Shown in pieces: positions 56,551 to 64,000 of a DNA stretch of 64,000 nt; position 1 is the first letter of the stretch, and each line of letters begins with the position of its first letter. The notes beneath the pieces are model-generated. The model had not been told where the DNA came from. It saw only the letters and a program-made list of their open reading frames with translations, and made no database searches. Position numbers and translations under genes: made by a program. Origin of the DNA: Piliocolobus tephrosceles (Eukaryota > Chordata > Mammalia > Primates > Cercopithecidae). Where the stretch lies: assembly GCF_002776525.5 (NCBI RefSeq), contig NC_045441.1, positions 92,031,298-92,095,297 on the forward strand, in the 5' to 3' direction.

Positions 56551-56735
56551 ATAATTAACTTACAGAATCATCCACTATTATAACTAGAAGAAATGTTAGA
56601 GATTGCCAGGTCTCAGCCTCTCATTTCACAAATTAAGCCGAATTCATTAAACTTGTCCATAGGACCACATCAGGAGAATGGCAAGGTCATTATGAGAGCT
56701 TGGGTCACGTACCTTTATGTCTAGGGCCCTTTATC
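56551..56735. other. No recognised feature (about 185 bp)
   Basis: Short spacer before the pyrimidine tract. Confidence 0.5.
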
Positions 56736-56824
56736 TCCTTCTCCCTTCCCTTCCCTTCCCTCCCCTCCCCTCTCCTCCCCTCCCCTCCCCTCCCCTCCCT
56801 TTCCTTTCCTTTCCTTTCCTTTTT
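56736..56824. repeat. (CCCTT)n/(CCCCT)n polypyrimidine tract
   Basis: TTCCCTTCCCTTCCC then CCTCCCCTCCCCTC repeats and TTTCCTTTCC units. It replaces the T-tail of the following antisense Alu. The minus strand is G-rich with at least six GGGG runs. Confidence 0.95.
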
Positions 56825-57087
56825 CACAGTCTTGCTCTGTCACCCAGACTGGAGTACAGTGGTGCGATCTTGGCTCACTGCAACCTCCGCCTCCCGGGTT
56901 CAAGTGATGCTCCTGCCTCAGCCTCCCGAGTAGCTGGGACTGCACCTGGCTAATTTTTTGTATTTTTTAATAGAGACGGGGTTTCACCGTGTTAGCCAGG
57001 ATGGTCTCGATCTCCTGAACTTGTGATCTGCCTGCCTCGGCCTCCCAAAGTGCTGGGATTGCAAGCGTGAGCCACCACGCCAGGCCC
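56825..57087 (-). mobile_element. AluS/Y SINE with internal deletion, antisense
   Basis: CAGTCTTGCTCTGTCACCC, GGCTCACTGCAACCTCCGCC, GAGACGGGGTTTCACCGTG, TTAGCCAGGATGGTCTCG, CCAAAGTGCTGGGATTG. A deletion of about 18 bp joins GTAGCTGGGACT to GCACCTGGCTAAT. Confidence 0.93.
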
Positions 57088-57539
57088 CTTTGTCTCCTTT
57101 CTATGCCTGTGGTCAGCTACTGTTCTGTGAGATCCACCACACCCTTTCCTCTGATCCACCACAATAGTACTCTGATTACTCCAGTCTTCAGAGGACACAG
57201 AAATGCGCCGATCAGACTCCCTAACAATGGGCCATATAGAACTTCAAGGTCATCTTTTTCACAGCTGTGAGTCTTGCTATTAATCCCAAATTGAGTCCCA
57301 AGCATACTCTTCTTCTAAGCTCTCTCAGGCTTTTCAGTGTTTGAAAATAATCTCTGATATAACTAGAATTTTTAATAGTAATCTCAAGAGTCTAGAAGTG
57401 TCTAGGCATTATGTAAATCAAATAGGGGAGAAAATCTGTCTTCTGAAAGAGTTATTATCTGAGTACTCTTAATTGAAATAATGTCACATTACTAGTCAAT
57501 TTTAAATGTATATGGTATATTTGGGGTGGCTCTTTACTG
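57088..57539. other. No recognised feature (about 450 bp)
   Basis: Two overlapping short frames lie here on opposite strands (57067-57270 and 57117-57305), both without known domain. Confidence 0.5.
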
Positions 57540-57680
57540 TACAGATCTAACTTAATCATTAAATAAACGTTTCTTCAGGGAGGCGGTGTTATCCCCATTT
57601 TGCTGATGAAAAGAACTGATTTTCAGAGATACTAATTAACCTTTCCATTGTGACATAAATATTGGAGCCAGAATTTGGAG
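57540..57680 (-). mobile_element. MIR SINE, antisense
   Basis: GTGTTATCCCCATTTTGCTGATG, AAAGAACTGATTTTCAGAG, ACTAATTAACCTTTCC: the antisense MIR core 'cccattttacagatgaggaaactg'. Confidence 0.72.
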
Positions 57681-58444
57681 TTAGATTTTGTTTTTGCTCT
57701 TTTTAATTGGCTGTTTTTTCCCATTATTCAATAATGTCTACACATCAGAAAGTGACTTTGATCAGTCTTGCTCACAGGTCTAGTGTCATGTGTGTATATG
57801 GACTAGAATGGAAGAATCCTGACACAGAGACTGAATTCTTAGAGATACTCCTGAGACCTATTGGAACTTGGCTTCTCTGCCCATTTCATCTGACTTTAAT
57901 TGCTAACCTCAGTTCCTGTCTTCATCTTCTCTCCTAAATTTGACTCAGTTGCTTAACTCTTGGCTATAACACTGATTCCTGGTGGCCATTTTAGTTTGAT
58001 TCTACCAGTCCCTTGGACAGACCTCACCTAGCTTGTCCAGATCTGGTTGAATAAATGCCACTAAATCCCTGCCTTCAACAGCTCACCCTTGATCAAGCAT
58101 TGTCTAATCCTAGTTAATAAATTCACCAAGAATAGAAGAGCCATTATAGAGTTTCTATTTTTTTTTTTTTTTGTTTTGTTTTGTTTTTCTGGAGCCACCA
58201 GGACTTTTGAGGAAGAGACACAGATTATGTCTCTTTTTCTAGGGTTCTATATTCATAAGATGATTAAACAATAGGGTAAGTTCAGAAAGCTATCTGGATC
58301 ACCTGGAGCAAGCCCCTTGCTGACTATGAAGCAGCCTAGGGGACAATTAGGAGGGACACTGAAATGCAAAAGTGAAGAGCTGAATGCACAGGCTAGTCAA
58401 TTTACATGTCATATGTATCACTTAAAAGACCACTATTTTTTTAC
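57681..58444. other. No recognised feature (about 765 bp)
   Basis: Contains a T-run and (TTTTG)n at 58158-58190 without a following Alu. No gene recognised; the frame at 57707-57937 has no known domain. Confidence 0.5.
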
Positions 58445-58600
58445 TTGTTCACAGTTGTTCTTCCCTCTAGTATGTTAACTCCAGAAAGAAGTGATCTATT
58501 TCATCACTAAGGTATACCTATTACCTAGCACTGCCTAGCTTTTAGGCAATGTTCGATTATATATATTCTGTATGATTAAACAAATAAATACCATTTGCAA
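58445..58600 (+). mobile_element. L2 LINE 3'-end fragment
   Basis: CTCTAGTATGTTAACTCCAG, AAGTGATCTATTTCATCAC, TACCTAGCACTGCCTAGC, ATTAAACAAATAAATACC follow the L2 3' end. Confidence 0.65.
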
Positions 58601-59093
58601 GAAAACATATGAAAGATAATTAAAAGTAGACTTGCTGGTTTAGAAATACAGCTTTAGTTAATTACATTCAGTTTCTGCTTCTTTATATGATGCCACCTGT
58701 CTCTTCTTATCCCTGCCCATTTGGAATTAATTCTACTTGTTTGTTGAAAAGAAAATAAAAGAGAGTTGGGATTTCTGGTTTAAGGAAGAGAGATTGCTAA
58801 AGATAGGGTTCAAATGAAATAATAACACCAGACATCTCAAATTATTGGCTTATCCATGGCAGAAAACTAGCAAATGAATCTATTTAACAGTAATAGTTTC
58901 AATTTAGGCAGAACATTTGAAAACTAATAAATGTCTACAGTCCCAGGCAGTAATATGGTTTTACGATAATTTATTTTAATTTCTAATTTGTGTAAATTAG
59001 AAATTGAAAGAAATTATTTCAATGTGGTTCTTCAGGTAAAGTGAACTAAAATTAAAATGAGTACACCAACACTACTAGGTATGGCAAAGTTTA
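58601..59093. other. No recognised feature (about 490 bp)
   Basis: AT-rich, with a local inverted repeat AATTTCTAATTTGTGTAAAT / TAGAAATT near 58978-59003. Confidence 0.5.
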
Positions 59094-59109
59094 AAAATTT
59101 AATAAAGTT

Positions 59110-59391
59110 AGGGGTTCACACCTGTAATCCCAGCACTGTGGGAGGCCAAGGTGGGTGGATCACCCGAGGTCAGGAGTTTGAGACCAGGGTGACCAATACG
59201 GTGAAACCCCATCTCTACTAAAAATACAAAGATTAGCCAAGTGTTGTTGTGGGCACCTGTAGTCCCAGCTACTCGGGACACTGAGACAGGAGAATTGCTT
59301 GAACCCAGGAGGCAGAGGTTGCAGTGGGCCAAGATCAGGCCACTGTACTCCAGCCTGGGTGAGAGAGCAAGACTCTGTCTCAAAAAAAAAG
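59110..59391 (+). mobile_element. AluS SINE, slightly 5'-truncated, with target duplications
   Basis: Begins inside the left arm (GGGGTTCACACCTGTAATCC), lacking about the first 14 Alu bases, and runs through GAGGTTGCAGTGGGCCAAG to an A-rich tail. AATTTAATAAAGTT before (ending 59109) and TTTTAATAAAGTT after (ending 59413) form the target duplication. Confidence 0.92.
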
Positions 59392-59413
59392 AAAAAATTT
59401 TTTTAATAAAGTT

Positions 59414-59583
59414 GAAAATAAACAACAGCAAAGGACATCTGAAGACATTATCCCACCTCCTGATATAATTGCTGCTAAGTCAGACTTTGTGAGATCTGGA
59501 TGGGAAGTGCTGCAAGATCCCTAGGTTGGTAATTCTAGATTATTAATTCCAGTATCTGAAGCCTGTCTAGAAGATAGATACAT

Positions 59584-59620
<37 letters not shown>

Positions 59621-60734
59621 TTAATTCATTCCTGTTGCAAAATAAGAATGATTTGCTGTTTTATACTTAAAAAGCAAACAAAGAATTGGTCACCACTCTA
59701 TGTAACTATTCATATGCTAATGTTTCACACATGGTAGAAATCAATAGTGATCTATCCTCACATGCATTTTAATTTCTTGCAATTTATGAAACTTCTAATA
59801 ATAGGTAATACTCTGATATTTATAGGATATACTACAAATATTGGCATCACTAAACTATAAAACATTATGATGACCTTGTCTGCTTTGTAAATGGCTTTTT
59901 CATTATATGTGTGCATCCACAAACTACTACCACCTCCCCACCTTACCTCCCATATACTCTATCTATTCTTTTACCACTATTACCAACCCTTGTCAGGAAG
60001 ATCTTGAACTAGACTACCTCTTATAAGAAGTATTAGTACTTAAATTTTAGAAACGGAAACATGCTCTTGAGATTATAAACTTCATCATTTTATATGTAAT
60101 GTTTCTGGGTCCTAGAAGACATCAGATCACCCAGCTGGTTTTGTGGCAAAGTTCTGACAACTAGTTCTCAATCTAATTCTTTTTTATTCTAATTTTTAAA
60201 TTAATTACATTCATACAAATTGGTTTTTAATTTGTTCACTCTTGTTAGCATTTACTCTTTCTACGAAGAATATATCAAGAATGCCAATGCTGAACAAAGT
60301 TCACAAATAAATCATTCTGTGTCTAGTTAGCCTGACGCCATCTTGCCCAAAAGTATAATCACTGAAAGAAATCTCATCAACCCTGTCAATCAATAAAGGC
60401 AGGAATAGTTATTTAAATAAACTTGGCATGTCTTGGCAAATCACTCAAATGTTATGAATACATCCAAGAATGCTTTGGCAGAGAGAGCAAGATTTAAATC
60501 CTCAGCCATTTCAGAGTATATTGCAAACAGTAATCATCTGATATTCAAATTTCTTGAACTTTAAATAGTCTTATCTAATGCTGTTGCCTGGACTCCATTC
60601 TTCACGCTATCAAACTACATTCTTAAGGCAATAACATATCCCATGAGTGAAACAGACGCTCGTCAGTGTCTGAATCTCATAAGTGTTCATTAAATGTTGA
60701 TAGTTGACTAAACCATTGAACAGGAAGAGTAGTG
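59414..60734. other. No recognised feature apart from a GATA array (about 1.3 kb)
   Basis: AT-rich; no gene or other repeat assigned. Confidence 0.5.
59572..59620. repeat. (GATA)n microsatellite
   Basis: AGATAGATACATAGAAAGATAG followed by about seven uninterrupted GATA units. Confidence 0.95.
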
Positions 60735-60962
60735 GTAAAGGGGTATGGGCCATGGAGTTGACCTGAATCCTGTCTCCCTTTTACTAGCTTTATAAATTGG
60801 ACAAGTAATTTTTTGATCCTTAGTTGCTTTATCTTTAAAACACAGCTAATTATACCATAAAGGATTGTTGCAAGGATTAAATGAGCTATTGCAGGCAAAG
60901 TGCTTAGCTAACACCTGGCACAGAGGGAGCACTCAATAGATGTTAGCTATTGTACTTAATTT
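60735..60962 (+). mobile_element. MIR SINE, near full length
   Basis: TGACCTGAATCCTGTCTCCC, TGGACAAGTAATTTTTTGATCC, TTGCAAGGATTAAATGAGC, TGCTTAGCTAACACCTGGCACAG, CACTCAATAGATGTTAGCTATTG: all MIR segments in order. Confidence 0.9.
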
Positions 60963-61009
60963 ATTATTTTCTTCATAGATGTGAAATGAACTGCAGATTC
61001 TGAGCACAG

Positions 61010-61230
61010 TTTTACGAGCACAACTTGAGCCTGAGTTCTAGCTACTGCCCAGTTGTGTGACCTTGGCCAAGTAAGTTAACATTCCTGTTTCTGTTTCCCG
61101 ATATTGAAAATAATCTCATATACCTTATGGTGTGTTGTGAGGTTTAGATAAGTCAGTATGTATAAAGTGCTAAGAACAGTAATTGACCTAAACTTAGCAC
61201 GTTGTAAGCATTTGTTGTTATTCTGGATCT
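61010..61230 (+). mobile_element. MIR SINE, near full length
   Basis: GAGCCTGAGTTCTAGCTACTG, GTGACCTTGGCCAAGTAAGTTAAC, GTTGTGAGGTTTAGATAAGTC, TAAAGTGCTAAGAACAG. Second MIR in tandem, same orientation, 50 bp after the first. Confidence 0.9.
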
Positions 61231-62576
61231 TATGTATTAAAAAGTAGTCAGAAATATTCCATTCCACAGACTTACTTGAATGAGAAATACAAAGTTTTGA
61301 AAGTCATTTTTAGTATTCCTTGAATCAAAATATTTTATAATCATCCTGTACCCAATAGCTATGATTCTCTTTGACAGGAAATGGTATGAGATGAGAATAT
61401 CTATAAATCACACATTTTTTCAAAGTGGACTGTTAAATTATTGTTTTGACTTTTCCAGCACTGTGTTAGATTAGTGGAATCCCCACCCAAGTCCTCCATT
61501 GATTTTGTGAGTTTGTAAGTAGAAGAGAATTAATTAAATTATGAAAGAGTACAGATGTCAAAATTTGTATTGCATAAACAACAGCGCTGTTAGGCAAAAT
61601 GTATCAGGCATCTTGCTTAACAAATCCTTGCAACAAAGGTTAAGATACTCTGGGTCACTAAAAGCAGCAGGGAGCTGTTGATGTAATGCAGATTGGAATA
61701 AGAATGAGAAAAGAAAACAACATCCCTCAGAAGTCTAGTTTTCACCTTGCCCTTAACCTTTCCTGCCAGGATACCTTGATTTTTTTCTGTTTCTTAGGCT
61801 GTATCAGATAAAACGTACATGTGTGTATAAGAGTGTATACAGGGAACAAATAATTTTACAAATATCTAAAAGGAAAGTTTAAAAGGAAAAAATATAATCC
61901 TGCTCTTTTGTTGACAAAATATTTTTTCTTCTCTTTGTTTTTCCATTTGTCTATGTGTAGTTTGTTATAATATTAAAATTAAAGTGTATATACAACATTG
62001 TTTTATGGTTTTTATTCTTAAAATATCAAATTTTTATATAATGTAATTTGACAAATACCAATTATGCCATTCTTTGCCTTTGTGTAAACCACGACTGTTT
62101 TCAGTTATTTTATGAATTTTCTGATGTAACTATTTCTGAAAGGGAGGGGAGCTACTTATTTAAATATATGGAGTCCCTAACACCTTGGAGATTATTCAAC
62201 TTTTCCTTTAAGAGTGACAGGGAAGCTGAGACCTTATGTTCACACTGTATTACAGGCAGGCAAGAGAGAAAAAAATTGAAAGAAAGAAAACAAGACCAGC
62301 AATAAGAGAATAGGAATTATAAATATTTTCTACTGTCATTGCTGCCCAGGATGTCTTACCCAAAATATTTTCCTCCTAGTCCAAAGTAATAGGAACTTTA
62401 CTTTGTCTTTCAAAGTAGAGGCAAAACATGCTCATTGTCTAGAGTAAATTGCAATTAGTTACACAGTCTACACCCATCCTACTCCACTGCCTGTGTGTTT
62501 CTCTGCCACATGGTGACTTAACATTAGGGCTGCCTAATTCACATCATTTTTTTTTTTTTCCTAGAGCAGTGTAGTT
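61231..62576. other. No recognised feature (about 1.35 kb)
   Basis: AT-rich. The frame at 62048-62305 (85 codons) has no known domain. A T12 run at 62549-62560 has no attached retroelement. Confidence 0.5.
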
Positions 62577-62589
62577 AAAGAATCATTAC

Positions 62590-62911
62590 GGGCTGGGCGC
62601 GGTGGCTCAAGCCTGTAATCCCAGCACTTTGGGAGGCCGAGACGGGTGGATCACGAGGTCAGGAGATCGAGACCATCCTGGCTACCACGGTGAAACCCCG
62701 TCTCTACTAAAAAATACACACAAAAAAAAACTAGCCGGGCGAGGTGGCGGGCGCCTGTAGTCCCAGCTACTCGGGAGGCTGAGTCAGGAGAATGGCGGGA
62801 ACCCGGGAGGCGGAGCTTGCAGTGAGCTGAGATTCGGCCACTGCACTCCAGCCTGGGCGACAGAGCGAGACTCCGTCTCAAAAAAATAAATAAATAAATA
62901 AATAAAAAATA
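62590..62911 (+). mobile_element. AluY SINE, Old World monkey type, with perfect target duplications
   Basis: Nearly consensus: GGCTGGGCGCGGTGGCTCAA, GCCGGGCGAGGTGGCGGGCG, GGAGGCGGAGCTTGCAGTGAG, GAGATTCGGCCACTGCACTCC. Tail AAAAAATAAATAAATAAATAAATAAA. AAAGAATCATTAC at 62577-62589 is repeated exactly at 62912-62924. Among the youngest insertions in the window. Confidence 0.96.
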
Positions 62912-62924
62912 AAAGAATCATTAC

Positions 62925-63130
62925 ATCTATGGTGAATCAAGAAACTATATCTATCTATATCTCTATCTATATTATATATATATAATTTCTACTAGCTACT
63001 ATTCCAAGAAAAGAGAATCTGTCGTGGAATACTAAACCCCATTTGGCAACACAGTGTTACCTGTGGACAACGACGAATTAATGCTGATGGGAATGTGAGC
63101 ATGAGGTTAATTCTCTTGAGGATTCCTTTC
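62925..63130. other. No recognised feature; (CTAT)n/TA patch at its left (about 205 bp)
   Basis: TATATCTATCTATATCTCTATC and TATATATATATAA at 62945-62985, then unassigned sequence. Confidence 0.5.
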
Positions 63131-63142
63131 ATTCCACGGTTG

Positions 63143-63440
63143 CTTTTTTTTTTTTTTTTGAGACAGAGTCTTGCTCTGTCACCCAGGCTGGAGTGCGGTG
63201 GCACGATCTCGGCTCACCGCAACCTCCGCCTCCCGAGTTCAAGCAATTCTCCTGCCTCAGCCTCCTGAGTAGCTGGGATTACAGGCGTGCACCATCACAC
63301 CCGGCTAATTTTTGTACTTTTAGTACAGACGGGGTTTCTCCATGTTGGCCAGGCTGGTCTCAGACTCCTGACCTTGTCATCCACCCACCTCGACCTCCCA
63401 AAGGGCTGGGATTACAAGCGTGAGCCACCGTAACCGGCTT
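63143..63440 (-). mobile_element. AluS SINE, full length, antisense, with target duplications
   Basis: T16 start, GAGACAGAGTCTTGCTCTG, CCTGAGTAGCTGGGATTACAG, CCATGTTGGCCAGGCTGG, AAAGGGCTGGGATTACAAGC. Flanks ATTCCACGGTTG (63131-63142) and ATTCCATAGTTG (63441-63452), a 12-bp target duplication with two changes. Confidence 0.95.
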
Positions 63441-63599
63441 ATTCCATAGTTGTTCTAATCTTGCCTGAGTGGTCAGCTTTCTAAAAGAAAATAAACATCA
63501 CAGGTTCTTTCATACTTCCATAATAAGTGGATAGTTACTAGACCTAGGCTCTCAAAGATCTCAGGATGAGTGCGACTCAAGGCATCCTTTTGGGATACC

Positions 63600-63690
63600 C
63601 GGAGCTGCCCAGCCCAGAAACAGGGAAAGCTTCTCAGAAGTAAGAGCATCTCAGCTGCCATCTGAAAGATACCCTCCAGGTCAGTTTATC
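63600..63690 (-). mobile_element. Possible L2 fragment, antisense
   Basis: CAGGGAAAGCTTCTCAGAAG, GAGCATCTCAGCTGCCATCTG resemble antisense L2 ('gggaaggcctctctgaggaggtga...gagctgagacct'). Short and diverged. Confidence 0.4.
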
Positions 63691-63708
63691 ATTGGATCTG
63701 GAGTGTGA

Positions 63709-63943
63709 CTACCTTCCAGAACACACAGGTCTGTTACTTCTTCTCAACAGGGAAGTCATGGTAGAATTTGTGCAGGCTCTGTGGAAACAGCAGCTTCTGC
63801 TACTTTCTTTGAGTCAAAGGGTCCACAGCACTTTGATCTTCTCCAAGGACTTTTCAAGGCATCTTTTCCCTTTCTCTTTCTTGATATAAGTTTTAGAAGT
63901 TTCTGTAGTATACAGATAGTGCTTCTTCTCCTTGCCAGGTAAG
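63709..63943 (+). other. Exon-like segment: acceptor, open frame, donor
   Basis: CTGTTACTTCTTCTCAACAG ends at 63750 (3' splice-site form) and CTTGCCAG|GTAAGA lies at 63938/63939 (near-ideal 5' splice site). The 188 bp between are open in one frame (starting GSHGRICAGSVETAAS), and that frame is open back to 63709 and closed by TAA inside the donor. The peptide matches no family I know and has no ATG at its start. Could be chance; a real exon would belong to a gene beyond the window. Confidence 0.25.
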
Positions 63944-64000
63944 ACCCATGGGTTCTTTCCAGCAGGAAGAAGAGATCAGAGACTCTACCGGAGGGAGATC

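Noticed and set aside
1..64000. A novel multi-gene system or operon
   Set aside because: No co-oriented real genes exist here; coding potential is confined to retroelement relics, so a new encoded system is not supported by the sequence.

Overview
This is nuclear DNA from a primate, most likely an Old World monkey. It is AT-rich and packed with Alu, L1, L2, MIR, MaLR, ERV-L and hAT-Charlie/mariner relics. The two youngest Alus (7685-7995 and 62590-62911) carry AluY variants typical of Old World monkeys: CTCAAGCCTGTAATCC instead of CTCACGCC, a GGGCGAGGTGG left-arm end, and TGG/CGG in place of CGCG before CCACTGCACTCC. The species is inferred from these bases alone. Ten Ns (12491-12500) mark an assembly gap inside a TTTC microsatellite.

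I find no intact host protein-coding gene, tRNA, rRNA or CpG island. Every open frame longer than about 100 codons that I could interpret is an L1 or ERV-L relic, or reads through a repeat. The window therefore looks like a gene desert or a large intron. One exon-like segment at the right edge (63751-63938) has good splice signals and one open frame, but is unproven.

Layout. 1-5.2 kb: AluJ, an L2 split by a MaLR LTR, AluS. 5.2-7.3 kb: old antisense L1 with a MADE1 hairpin inside it. 7.3-8.6 kb: a 130-bp direct duplication flanking an AluJ that contains a young AluY. 8.7-9.5 kb: hAT relic and L2. 10.6-11.7 kb: ERV-L fragment with integrase and dUTPase relics. 11.7-13.2 kb: Alus around the gapped TTTC repeat. 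15.9-24.6 kb: MIR, MER5-like, L1, L2 and MaLR pieces, including a tiny L1 insertion with a perfect 21-bp hairpin at its 5' junction (20618-20668). 25.1-26.2 kb: a twin-primed L1 with a perfect 14-bp target duplication. 29.65-33.0 kb: antisense ERV-L gag-pol relic. 34.2-36.8 kb: antisense primate L1. 37.7-38.4 kb: Alu nested in Alu. 39.7-46.4 kb: two copies of an unassigned LTR-like repeat bracketing Alus and two L1PA tails, one with a 247-codon ORF2 remnant. 47.8-48.5 kb: old L1. 50.4-50.9 kb: a 465-bp ERVK-like solo LTR with perfect 6-bp target duplications. 51-64 kb: L2, MIR, an MST LTR, Alus and microsatellites.

No functional pathway is encoded. The interest lies in the insertion history and in several non-B-DNA and hairpin structures. 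Repeat names come from recognition of consensus features, without a database search, so subfamily assignments are approximate.
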